Positions 37,701 through 44,935 of a DNA stretch of 64,000 nt are shown here, one piece after another. The stretch comes from Paenibacillus oryzisoli (lineage in GTDB: Bacteria; Bacillota; Bacilli; Paenibacillales; NBRC-103111): NCBI RefSeq assembly GCF_001653565.1, contig NZ_LYPB01000042.1, positions 1-64,000 of the forward strand, in the 5' to 3' direction. Below the pieces are notes generated by a model that was given only the letters and a program-made list of their open reading frames with translations, was not told the DNA's origin and ran no database searches. The translations under genes were made by a program, and so were the position numbers. The stretch's first letter is position 1; each line of letters opens with the position of its first letter.

Positions 37701-38493
37701 AGATGGTACAATTGTTCCTGTAACACAATTCGGGAATCTCTTCGTAGAGCGTACCCTGTTCATTTCAGCAAAATTGAACGCAAATACGGCAACTGCTGTA
37801 CGATATGATCCAGAGACAGGCAGGTTGAGTTATGTACCAGCTGTCTTCAATACACTTCCTAACGGTCAAACGGAAGTACGTATGCAGCGAAACGGCACGA
37901 GCATATACACAGTGATCCAAGGCAACATAACCTTCAATGATATCATCGGTCACTGGAGCAAAGCCGATGTTGACAAGTTAGCCTCCAAGCTAATCTTGCA
38001 AGGACAATCAGATGGTCGATTCGCACCTGAAGCATCGGTCACGCGAGCGGAGTTCGCTGCAATGCTCATCCGTGCGCTTGGCTACCAAGCGAAGCCAGTT
38101 AGTCAACCGACGTTCAACGACGTAGCGTCGGCCGATTGGTACTTTGCTGATGTTGAAGCGGCTGTGCAGGCGAAACTAATCAAAGGCATTTCCCCGGATA
38201 CATTCATGCCGAATCTGCCGATCACGAGAGAGCAGATGGCTGTCATGATCGCATCAGCGATGAAGCTCGCAGGCAAGCATGTTCAAGCAAATGCGATTCT
38301 CAATACGCTGGAGACGTATATAGACCACTCACAAATCAGTCAATGGGCGAAAGAGTCGCTTGCGGCAGTTATGCAAGTTGGTCTAATGAACGGCAGATCC
38401 ATTAACAACTTGGCGCCAACAGCCAATTTGACAAGGGCAGAAGCTGCAGTTGTTCTGAACAGATTTTTGATTTACGTAAATTTTATGAACTAA
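31705..38493 (+). CDS. Giant cell-surface PL8 polysaccharide lyase with Ig-like, LamG-like and SLH domains
   Basis: The 2262-residue protein starts with a signal peptide (cleavage near AQA), then a LamG-like domain (about 37-230) and three Big_2 Ig-like domains (to about 480). The PL8 module (about 485-1250) has GNWWNFEIGIP, Asn660 (TGANRS), His710 and Tyr719 (HASVAYTGSY), the full Asn/His/Tyr set. Two more LamG-like domains (about 1265-1650), a fourth Big_2, a Gly/Ser/Pro linker and three C-terminal SLH repeats follow (HWSKADVDKL..., DWYFADVEAA..., SQWAKESLAA...). SLH repeats tie proteins to the cell-wall polymer, so it works on the surface by beta-elimination. The ATG follows AGGGGGAG; an in-frame TTG six nt earlier abuts the SD. 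Confidence 0.93.
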   Translation: MFNKRRSACILVAAMASNLLIPFSMAGPITAQAAVTTYVGASFNTYPTVPSTSGPTAEIGGNWGLYNAKAGTDYTVGEAVYGRSDLSLKLVSGTAGTQLYTGKFGLNIAGKVVLEASVRAQDIGHIRLLDVKSTSGVWKNFLTLTETGKMSILNTSLGTYEPNTWYRVKAIIDQTGKKADVLLNDVQVVTGVTLGTTWDTINTLKFTQTGTAVPGSSYLDDVRIYTYAPVESVSLLPDAATIGVGKQQVLTAHIMPEDAADQRVVWSSDNPATVTVDTYGVVTGVSVGTARITATTLEGGKVASSNITVSNNVPVTGITLPAERSLAAGGSLQLTPIIAPENATNQKVTWTSDNSAIATVDSQGLVTAQSPGQTVISVRSEDGSHQASTNVTVQSPGVVSISLPSQATVLIGDTITLVPSFLPAQASNQQVIWSIGDASIATVDSTGVVTGRKSGETSLKATSVDGGKTASTMIKVIDKAAAADEFERLRLKRKAGLDGGDSLDTADTDVQAKVATFTTNGQSRWSTLQKTADRQVLWQDSVVSSGNSDAIHNNISRIREMAYAYSTKGGALYHNVQLQSDIISALEWVYVKQYNETGTAFGNWWNFEIGIPAKMTDIMVMMFDTLTPEQIARYITAIDHYTPDIQSNLFDTSSYYTGANRSDILLYKLVDALLLKSESRIRAVASEMSPLFAYVTSGDGFYDDGSFVMHASVAYTGSYGSVMLEGVSQLLYLLNGSPWPITDPNMNNFYKWIYDGVAPLIYKGMTMDMVNGRSIVRGSDNAQKTAAGIMSGLARLALNAPGEDAQKLKGMLKAWITQDQTQFNYYNYLSSMNLIGSVKQWISDAAIAPDREASGYYEFAGMARSLQIQDDYTFGISKSSKRIQTYELTNGENGEGWYTGDGMTYLYNADQSQYMEDYWATANRYRLPGTTVDTRPRVFDNYQNGDGEGKPANAWAGGVEMGSYGSSGMQLKQIGTTLQANKSWFMFGDEIVALGSGISSSDNRTIETIVEQRKLNANGDNTLIVDGQSKSSGLGWAERMAGVQWMQFSGNGAQSDIGYYFPDRPSIYGLREQRTGRWSDVNQSVAQSAPVSRNYLSLWFDHGKSPQGQTYSYAILPNKTADQVRQFAEHPSYEVLLNNDQAQAVRHQGLGLTAVNFWKDQKVKADLVTSSRQAAVMIKEANNRLEIAVADPTMENSGAIELELDRSAAGILEADPQIMVTQLYPTIRVVVRVNGSVGRTFHAVFDTDPAKPRPSDHPPIPAIINPRGVSNELDHSANLYAAFDNEGNGLEAIGGGPSGWSVSSAQQTIVTLERLPEESSNILRLLDMSDLASASATRLFPSVSELAEVEWTFAEPYGPKGEEFKLLSGETPAIRLLTRTGALYWLDEQGAEHYIQPVSAATWTKVRLTIDIPHNKYDVYVDGKLAAVGASFASPVTTISGIRIETDERQKDAILYADNIIVYRFGEQTLVYSTFNAGSGSWQIAESTTAPVQIVEDPNPNNKSILLNDNDNKFSASIKQTFAEQTGTFVAEWDLKEKNSGKTPFYELRQGEKTVVRLLTSGTLRYLYKDGKVDTLGSVPTGTWYHIRLEVDVANQKVNVYLNGVLQKAGLSFYESSTSIDNIRIYTSYGAVDAPMWIDNVKLYTYAQPIQPIGLELSTEGNAVYLDEPAEEAEQTVVSLLSAEVTPLNAYDTTVRWISSNEQVASVDTSGLVTAKQPGKAIITATTAHAELQAAVTVYVVLKAPEVTANDAANTVTGMVTGLEYSLDGSDYAPYELEGFKLLNLNGPHELNVRWAANESTGASAGKVTTLRFVSLNQSTGEGSGSGSGSGTGEPSYPTTPVTPPSIGSKDSIIQLKVSDDSIQTSKDSQGKEITSVTVDVDALKQAWSEATSAVVIALPNNSNSLVVNLPVAVLQGASEVTPSGVVVIRSQQGEITLPMALFIPGGALAHLPQSSTSTLAVTIENAETTWGDHVKNASGLHNVSVVGPIVDYKVTLEQDGTIVPVTQFGNLFVERTLFISAKLNANTATAVRYDPETGRLSYVPAVFNTLPNGQTEVRMQRNGTSIYTVIQGNITFNDIIGHWSKADVDKLASKLILQGQSDGRFAPEASVTRAEFAAMLIRALGYQAKPVSQPTFNDVASADWYFADVEAAVQAKLIKGISPDTFMPNLPITREQMAVMIASAMKLAGKHVQANAILNTLETYIDHSQISQWAKESLAAVMQVGLMNGRSINNLAPTANLTRAEAAVVLNRFLIYVNFMN

Positions 38494-38501
38494 TGCTAGA
38501 A

Positions 38502-38522
38502 GAGGGAGCCGATGGCTCCCTC
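38502..38522 (+). terminator. Hairpin after the SLH-anchored lyase gene
   Basis: GAGGGAGCC-GAT-GGCTCCCTC is a perfect 9-bp stem, but the T tail is weak. Confidence 0.6.
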
Positions 38523-38558
38523 ATTTGCATGCAAACGTAAATATTTTAACAACATAAT

Positions 38559-38577
38559 TGGACAAAATAGACATTCC
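38559..38577 (+). promoter_or_regulatory. Module 3 element, before the membrane regulator gene
   Basis: TTTTAACAACATAATTGGAC precedes AAAATAGACAT here. TTTTAACAA-N3-AATTGGA recurs before importer 3 (about 41169-41187), and TGGACA-N8-CAT matches the sequence at 31583. Autoregulation is inferred. Confidence 0.4.
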
Positions 38578-38724
38578 CTTTTTTAGAGGAAAACCGTCAT
38601 AATGGAAGAAGTACTATTGCCAGAAACCCTCGCAGTACGGTTATTATGCCTTATGTGAGAATAGAAAGTATGGGGTAGGAACGGATAACTTACCTACGAG
38701 ATGACACCCCAAAGGAGAGACTGC

Positions 38725-41088
38725 ATGCCGATCAAAGTTAATCTATGGAAGAAACGCAAAAGTGTCATTTTTACATGGCTCATTTCGTACAGTGCTGTCT
38801 TTATCATTCCGATTCTGATGAGCTTAATCTTATATAGGGAATCAAGTGACACGTTGCGCGGTGAAATTCATCGAGCTAACGATACCATGCTCCAGCAAGT
38901 GAGAGAAACCATAGATTCACAGATTGAGATGATGCAGCGGCTCAGTATGGAGCTTACCTGGAATTCAAGAGTTCAGAGCTTGATCTATACACGATTGTCT
39001 AGTAGTGACGAACAATATACGGCGTATCAAGTTGCGAAAGAATTTCAAATGTATCAGACTTCCTACGCCTCTGTGGATCAATTTTATGTCACCTGGGAGG
39101 GGGAGAATACTGTTCTGCTTCCTGGGAGTACCCGGGATTATCAAGCGGGCTTCGAAACCATTCATGAGACAGGTGTAATCAGTTATGCTGATTGGTTGAA
39201 GTTGGTGAAACAGAATAGAAGCACGACCTTCACGATGCTGCCTCGCAAAGACAATATGTATTCGAAGCAAGCGTTGGCGCTTATTACTCGCTTACCTGCT
39301 GGGGCGATTAGTAGACCTACGGGTTCAGTAGTTGTAATGGCGGATGTGGAACGATTCAATAAAGCGATTGCCAAAGTGCAATCGTTTAGTGGCGGGGACG
39401 TGTACCTGCTGGATGAAGCGCACGACGTCTTGCTGTCCAATACAAGTACAAGCCTGCCTGCCTCAATTCTGAATCAACTAGGTGCGAGGGAAAGTGGAGT
39501 TATTTATAACAAAACGAGCGACGAGCAATCGGAGATCTATTATCTTCATTCCGAAGTCTCTAAACTTACTTTTATATCAGTTATTCCAAGCAAATTGTAT
39601 TGGCAAAAAGCTGTATATGTCCGCAACGTGATGTACATTAGCGTCGCGATTAGTCTCGTCGGGGCTGCGATCTTAACACTCTTCTTCATGCGCAGGAATT
39701 ATTCGCCTATCCAGCGATTAGTGAAAGTGTTAGCCGGTGCAGAAGCGGCAAGGGGCAATGGAACAAAACAAGAAGGAAATGAACTCAGCTTCATTCACCG
39801 AGCCCTCTCCGATACCCTCAGTGAAAAAGAGGCGATACGGGTCCAGTTGCAGCAACAGCATAATATGCTGCGTTCCAACATGCTCGCGCGACTGCTCAAA
39901 GGTCGACTGGATGGACCTATTCCGCTCCAAGAGGCGCTGATTTCACATCAAATTGAGCTGCTTTCCGATCATTTTGCTGTCATATTATTTTTCATGGAAT
40001 CGCCTGAAGACGTTAATATCAGCATTTCATCTATTGGGACACATGAGAAAAGCAGGTTGGCACAGTTCATTTTGACGAATGTTGTGGAAGAATTGGTTGG
40101 TATGCGAGGACATCGTGGATACGTAGCGGAAGTTGGCGACATGTTGGCTTGTATTGTGAATTTTGCGGAGGACAATGAGGAAGGTCGGATGCAACAACTT
40201 GTCTCGATCTCTGAAGAGGCCCAACAGTTTCTATTGGATCGCTATCGGATGCAACTTACGTTATCAATTTCAAGAGTACAAGCAACGATTGCTGGTATTT
40301 CGCAAGCCTATCAAGAAGCGCTGGATGCTATGGAATATAAGCTCATTCTGGGCAAGCAGAAAATTATAGCTTATGATCAGCTACATAAGGAACCTATAAC
40401 GGGCTATTACTACCCATTGCAGATTGAGCAGCGATTGATGAATTTTATTAAAATAGGTGATTTGGAGCGCGCAAGAGAAGTGCTTGACGAAGTTATTGAG
40501 CGCAATTACGGCAAATCGGTGACCTCCGTGACGCTGGTTCGTACCCTAATGTTTAATTTAATCTCCACGATGATGAAAACGATTCATGAGCTTGGGGAAG
40601 TGGATGAAAGCTTCCTAGCCCAGCATCCGAATTGGATGGACTCGATGGCAAACAGTGATACGGTTAAGGAAATGGTTGAACAGCTTAATCTGTTATTGGA
40701 AGATGTGTGTGAATACACGGCAGCCAAACTGGACGTAAGCATTATTAAGGGGCGTTCGGAATCGCTGAGGGAATTGATATTTAAAGTAAATGTCTACGTA
40801 GAAACACATTATCAGGATATGGATTTAAATGTAGGCATGCTGGGAGAACAGTTTCAATTAAAAGCGAGCTACCTGTCCAAGTTATACAAGGAACAAACAG
40901 GAGAGGGGCTGCTTGATTATATTAATCGCGTTCGCATTGAGCAGGCCAAAGCGCTTCTGGGCTTCACGGATCAAGCGATTGTGGAAATTGGTAAGCAGGT
41001 AGGATTTAATGAAGCGGCGACGTTTATCCGGGTGTTTAAAAAGTTCGAAGGCATTACGCCCGGCAAATTTCGTGAGCTCCGGGGGTAA
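38725..41088 (+). CDS. Membrane-bound AraC-type regulator, module 3
   Basis: This 787-residue one-piece sensor and regulator has helix 1 near residues 12-34 (SVIFTWLISYSAVFIIPILMS), an outside sensor domain of about 250 residues, helix 2 (NVMYISVAISLVGAAILTLFFM), a cytoplasmic middle region, and a C-terminal AraC DNA-binding domain (LNVGMLGEQFQLKASYLSKLYKE; EIGKQVGFNEAATFIRVFKKF). Proteins of this build join ligand sensing outside to DNA binding inside without phosphotransfer. ATG 38725 has AAAGGAG seven nt upstream; ATG 38701 does not. It lies between the surface lyase and importer 3, both likely targets. Confidence 0.9.
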   Translation: MPIKVNLWKKRKSVIFTWLISYSAVFIIPILMSLILYRESSDTLRGEIHRANDTMLQQVRETIDSQIEMMQRLSMELTWNSRVQSLIYTRLSSSDEQYTAYQVAKEFQMYQTSYASVDQFYVTWEGENTVLLPGSTRDYQAGFETIHETGVISYADWLKLVKQNRSTTFTMLPRKDNMYSKQALALITRLPAGAISRPTGSVVVMADVERFNKAIAKVQSFSGGDVYLLDEAHDVLLSNTSTSLPASILNQLGARESGVIYNKTSDEQSEIYYLHSEVSKLTFISVIPSKLYWQKAVYVRNVMYISVAISLVGAAILTLFFMRRNYSPIQRLVKVLAGAEAARGNGTKQEGNELSFIHRALSDTLSEKEAIRVQLQQQHNMLRSNMLARLLKGRLDGPIPLQEALISHQIELLSDHFAVILFFMESPEDVNISISSIGTHEKSRLAQFILTNVVEELVGMRGHRGYVAEVGDMLACIVNFAEDNEEGRMQQLVSISEEAQQFLLDRYRMQLTLSISRVQATIAGISQAYQEALDAMEYKLILGKQKIIAYDQLHKEPITGYYYPLQIEQRLMNFIKIGDLERAREVLDEVIERNYGKSVTSVTLVRTLMFNLISTMMKTIHELGEVDESFLAQHPNWMDSMANSDTVKEMVEQLNLLLEDVCEYTAAKLDVSIIKGRSESLRELIFKVNVYVETHYQDMDLNVGMLGEQFQLKASYLSKLYKEQTGEGLLDYINRVRIEQAKALLGFTDQAIVEIGKQVGFNEAATFIRVFKKFEGITPGKFRELRG

Positions 41089-41121
41089 AACGGGCGGCCA
41101 CAAAGTGGTTGCCCGTTTTAC
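41086..41121 (+). terminator. Terminator after the module 3 regulator gene
   Basis: TAAAACGGGCGGCCAC-AAA-GTGGTTGCCCGTTTTA is a long stem with one mismatch and a T-rich end. Confidence 0.8.
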
Positions 41122-41134
41122 ATATTAGAATGAT

Positions 41135-41196
41135 ATGAAATTGGCGATTTTGTACATGATTGAGCTTGTTTTAACAATGAAATTGGAGTTTTTGAT
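41135..41196 (+). promoter_or_regulatory. Module 3 element, tandem copies before importer 3
   Basis: ATGAAATTGGCGATTTTGTA (from 41135) and ATGAAATTGGAGTTTTTGAT (from 41177) match at 16 of 20 positions and are 42 nt apart, four helical turns. They resemble the elements at 31558-31600 and 38559. A regulator binding on one DNA face is inferred. Confidence 0.5.
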
Positions 41197-41289
41197 TATA
41201 TCTTTTCGTGTTTAGAAGCGGCAATATGAAGGCTGTAAGGACTGAGGCGTTACATAAACGCTGTCAAATGAAAAGGGAGGTAAGCAGTT

Positions 41290-42927
41290 ATGAAAGTTAC
41301 AAAAAAAATCGTAACAATGGCAACTTTGCTTGCGCTATCAGGTTCTGTAATCGCGGGCTGTTCCAAAGAGGTGGCTACGGAACAACCAAAGGATGGGGCA
41401 AGCTCTACACCTGCGACAACGACAGGTACATTCAGCTATCCGATGAAATCGGATAAAACGCTCACCTACTGGGCGGAACTCAATGGAAACATCGGTAGCG
41501 TGAAGCCGACATTCCAAGAGGTACCCTTCTTCCAAGAGTGGCAGAAACGGACAGGCGTTAATTTGAAATTCATCCAACCGCCTGCGAATCAGGCGAAAGA
41601 AGCATTGAACGTGTTGCTGGCTTCTGGCGAACTTCCAGATATGATCGAGTATGTGTGGAGTTCAGGCTTTCCAGGTGGTCCAGAGAAGGCGATCAACGAC
41701 GGCTATATTCTTAAACTAAATGATGCAATGGATAAGTATGCGCCGAATTTAAAGAAATATTTGAAAGAGCATCCCGAGGTTGATAAGCAAATTAAGACGG
41801 ACAGCGGTAGCTATTACGCTTTCCCGTTCATTCGTGGAGACGATTTGTTGAAGACATATCAAGGGCCCATTATTCGTAAGGATTGGCTGGATGAGCTGGG
41901 ACTCCCGATGCCGCAAACGATGGATGATTGGTACAATGTGCTCAAAGCGTTTAAAGAGAAGAAAGGTGTTGCAGCTCCGCTTACTTTCCTAGGAATGCCT
42001 ACGGCATTGTTTGGCTTGGATGGCGGCGCATTCACTGGCGCTTTTGGTGTCATTAAGAACTTCTATCAAGAGGATGGGAAAATCAAATACGGCCCCATGG
42101 AGCCTGGCTATAAGCAATTCCTAGCTACGATGCAGAAGTGGTATGCGGAAGGGTTAATTGACAAAAACATAGCTACTGTAGATAGCAAGACGATGGACTC
42201 CAACATGACTTCAGGCAAAAGCGGTGCAACCGTATGGAATTCTGGTGCAGGTATCGGTAAATGGCAGCCAATCGTCAAGGAGAAAGAACCGAAAGCTCAG
42301 TTCGCTCCAGCGCCATATCCAGTTCTGAAGAGCGGTGACAAGCCAAAGTTCGGACAAAAGGATTTTTCCTTCGTGTCCACTGGCGGCGTTGCAATTACAG
42401 CCAATTCCAAGAATGTAGAAACGGCCGTGCGGTTGCTTGATTACGCATATGGCGAAGAAGGGCACAATTTCTTTAACTTCGGTATCGAAGGCATTAGCTT
42501 TAAAATGGAAAACGGCTATCCAACGTATACGGATTTGGTCATGAAGAATCCGGATAAGCTTGCTCCTGCGCAAGCGCTTGCGATGTATGCACGCAGCGGC
42601 TATAATGGCCCTTTCGTTCAAGATAAGCGGTATATCGAGCAATATTTGACGATGCCAGAACAAAAAGACGGGATTACTGTATGGTCGAAAACAGATGCAG
42701 ACAAATATTTGTTGCCGCCAATTACGCCTACACCGGACGAGAGTTCGGAATTCGCAACAATTATGAACGACGTCAAGACCTTAGTAGATGAAATGTCGTT
42801 GAAAATTATATTGGGTTCTGAGCCGATTGATTCATTCGATAAGTATGTGGATAAGATTAAATCTCTGAAGATCGAACGTGCTATCGGGATTCAGAAAGCG
42901 GCACTTGATCGCTACAACAAGCGTTAA
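41290..42927 (+). CDS. ABC importer 3, sugar-binding lipoprotein (LplA-type)
   Basis: This 545-residue lipoprotein has the lipobox SVIAGC (Cys near residue 23). Its binding domain contains FFQEWQKRTGVNLKFIQPP, IRKDWLDELGLPMPQTMDDWYNVL and LLDYAYGEEGHNFFNFGIEG, all LplA-like. GGGAGGT precedes the ATG at good distance. It heads importer 3, followed by a hairpin, two permeases and a GH88 gene. The surface lyase of the same module is the probable source of its ligand. Sequence differences from importers 1, 2 and 4 suggest a different oligosaccharide, which cannot be named from sequence. Confidence 0.92.
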   Translation: MKVTKKIVTMATLLALSGSVIAGCSKEVATEQPKDGASSTPATTTGTFSYPMKSDKTLTYWAELNGNIGSVKPTFQEVPFFQEWQKRTGVNLKFIQPPANQAKEALNVLLASGELPDMIEYVWSSGFPGGPEKAINDGYILKLNDAMDKYAPNLKKYLKEHPEVDKQIKTDSGSYYAFPFIRGDDLLKTYQGPIIRKDWLDELGLPMPQTMDDWYNVLKAFKEKKGVAAPLTFLGMPTALFGLDGGAFTGAFGVIKNFYQEDGKIKYGPMEPGYKQFLATMQKWYAEGLIDKNIATVDSKTMDSNMTSGKSGATVWNSGAGIGKWQPIVKEKEPKAQFAPAPYPVLKSGDKPKFGQKDFSFVSTGGVAITANSKNVETAVRLLDYAYGEEGHNFFNFGIEGISFKMENGYPTYTDLVMKNPDKLAPAQALAMYARSGYNGPFVQDKRYIEQYLTMPEQKDGITVWSKTDADKYLLPPITPTPDESSEFATIMNDVKTLVDEMSLKIILGSEPIDSFDKYVDKIKSLKIERAIGIQKAALDRYNKR

Positions 42928-42939
42928 TCCAAAGTATAA

Positions 42940-42977
42940 GGAGAGGCGATGACTTTCATCAAAATCAAAGCCTCTCC
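42940..42977 (+). terminator. Intercistronic hairpin, importer 3
   Basis: GGAGAGGC pairs with GCCTCTCC and encloses a small inner stem (GATGA/TCATC). No T tract follows, so an mRNA-stabilising or processing role is more likely than termination. Confidence 0.65.
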
Positions 42978-43004
42978 TCACTTATAAATAAAGGAGATCT
43001 GTGC

Positions 43005-43970
43005 ATGAACCGGAACCTGCAGACTACCGCTGCCCCCGTTGCTCCATCCCGTGCCGGTTCCTTACGTAGAACCGTTGCGAAGGATTTTATCACGAATAAA
43101 TACCTGTATCTGATGATTTTACCCGTGCTTGCTTATTATGTCTTGTTTCACTATGCGCCGATGTACGGAGCAATGATCGCTTTCAAAAATTACTCGCCTA
43201 TGAAAGGCATTTTGGACAGTCCTTGGGTTGGCTTTGCCCATTTTGAGAGCTTTTTTAACAGCTTCTACTTTTGGCGTATTTTTAAAAATACGATCCTCAT
43301 TAGCTTGTACTCGCTTTTGTTTGAATTTCCGATGCCGATTCTGCTAGCCCTGCTCCTAAATGAAGTGAAAAATAAAACCTTCAAAAAGACAGCACAGTCC
43401 ATTACTTACATGCCTTATTTCATCTCAATGATCGTCATCTGTGGGATGATTAAGGACTTTACGAACAGTGGCGGCTTTATTAATACATTTTTCGTTTCGG
43501 TAATGGGTACGGATGGTCAAGCGATGCTGCAAAAGCCAGAACTATTCCGTTCCCTCTATGTGATCTCGGATATTTGGCAACGTATAGGCTGGGAGTCCAT
43601 TATTTATATGGCTGCCCTCACGAGTATTGATCAGGAACAGTATGAGGCAGCGCGCATCGATGGTGCGTCTCGCATGCAGCAGATACGGAACATTACCCTG
43701 CCAGGTATATTGCCGGTCATTGTCATTATGTTTATTCTACGGTCTGGTAATTTGCTGAATGTTGGTTTTGAGAAAATTATTCTATTGTACAATCCAGTCG
43801 TGTACGAGACTTCAGACGTCATCTCTTCCTTTGTGTATCGGAAAGGTTTGCTCGAATTTAACTGGAGCTACAGCTCGGCTGTCGGTTTGTTCAATTCGGT
43901 GTTAAATTTGTTGCTGTTAATTGCGGCGAACCGGTTCAGTAAGAAGGTAACTGACAATAGTTTGTGGTAA
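43005..43970 (+). CDS. ABC importer 3, permease (LplB family)
   Basis: This 321-residue permease has a 30-residue cytoplasmic lead and then about six membrane helices. FHYAPMYGAMIAFKNYSPMKGI is the family's first-loop sequence. YEAARIDGASRMQQIRNITLPG is the ATPase-contact loop, and the protein ends in the family's SLW. AAAGGAGAT is the SD. It forms the channel with the next gene's product. Confidence 0.93.
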   Translation: MNRNLQTTAAPVAPSRAGSLRRTVAKDFITNKYLYLMILPVLAYYVLFHYAPMYGAMIAFKNYSPMKGILDSPWVGFAHFESFFNSFYFWRIFKNTILISLYSLLFEFPMPILLALLLNEVKNKTFKKTAQSITYMPYFISMIVICGMIKDFTNSGGFINTFFVSVMGTDGQAMLQKPELFRSLYVISDIWQRIGWESIIYMAALTSIDQEQYEAARIDGASRMQQIRNITLPGILPVIVIMFILRSGNLLNVGFEKIILLYNPVVYETSDVISSFVYRKGLLEFNWSYSSAVGLFNSVLNLLLLIAANRFSKKVTDNSLW

Positions 43971-44024
43971 CTTGCCTGGCAGGTTATTGCTTGGTTAGAT
44001 TTTACGAAGAAAGGTAGTGCCCGG

Positions 44025-44903
44025 ATGTCTATCCAATCAAAGTGGGAAGAACGGATCTTTAATGCCGTCATTTATACGGTGTTGACCTTGCTAATGGCGG
44101 CCACGATTTACCCGCTGCTTCATGTGCTTTTTGCCTCTTTCAGTGACGCTGATCAAATTGTGTCCCACGAAGGTATATTATGGCGACCGCTTGGCTTTAA
44201 TTTGGAGGCGTATAAACTGGTTTTCTCCAATTCAGCGATTATCGTAGGTTATGGAAATACGTTGTTTATCGTCGTAGTCGGTGTTGCCTTTAATCTACTC
44301 CTGACAGCGCTTGGCGCTTTCGTGCTTTCCCGCAAGAATGTATTCTGGAGCAAATGGATCATGTTCGGCATTTTATTTACGATGTTCTTCAGTGGCGGAT
44401 TGGTCCCGATGTATCTTATTGTCAAAGGCGTGGGACTGTTGGACACCCTCTGGTCCGTGATCATCCCTTTTGCTGTGAGTACATTCAATCTCATCATCAT
44501 GCGAACGGCATTCGCGTCCATCCCAGATGCTTTGGAGGAGTCGGCGAAAATCGATGGGGCCAATCATTTTGTACTGCTATTTCGTATTATAATCCCACTG
44601 TCGCTCCCTACGCTCGCTGTGATCGCTTTGTATTATGCAGTTGACAAATGGAACGGGTGGTTCTATGCTTCCATCTTTCTTAAGGATCGTGAATTATTTC
44701 CGCTGCAAATCATTTTGCGAGAAATTCTCATTTCCAATTCAACGGACAGCATGTCCTCTGGTACGAGTGGCGATATGTTTCAGATCGGTGAGACAATCAA
44801 GTACGCTACCATTGTCGTAGCGACCTTACCTATTCTTTGTGTGTATCCGTTTCTGCAACGTTTCTTCATCAAGGGCGTTATGGTTGGGGCTGTAAAAGGG
44901 TAG
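44025..44903 (+). CDS. ABC importer 3, permease (YtcP/LplC family)
   Basis: This 292-residue permease has FSDADQIVSHEGILWRPLGFNLEAY, TMFFSGGLVPMYLIVKGVGL, the contact loop LEESAKIDGANHF and the ending FIKGVMVGAVKG, all standard for YtcP/LplC proteins. GAAAGGTAG is the SD. The GH88 gene starts 32 nt after its stop without a terminator between them, so uptake and cleavage are made together. Confidence 0.93.
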   Translation: MSIQSKWEERIFNAVIYTVLTLLMAATIYPLLHVLFASFSDADQIVSHEGILWRPLGFNLEAYKLVFSNSAIIVGYGNTLFIVVVGVAFNLLLTALGAFVLSRKNVFWSKWIMFGILFTMFFSGGLVPMYLIVKGVGLLDTLWSVIIPFAVSTFNLIIMRTAFASIPDALEESAKIDGANHFVLLFRIIIPLSLPTLAVIALYYAVDKWNGWFYASIFLKDRELFPLQIILREILISNSTDSMSSGTSGDMFQIGETIKYATIVVATLPILCVYPFLQRFFIKGVMVGAVKG

Positions 44904-44935
44904 TTGTTTAAACTATTGAAAAGGGGCGCTCGAAG

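Noticed and set aside
41252..41267. cre-like ACATAAACGCTGTCAA before importer 3
   Set aside because: Only 13 of 16 positions match, with the key TG missing.
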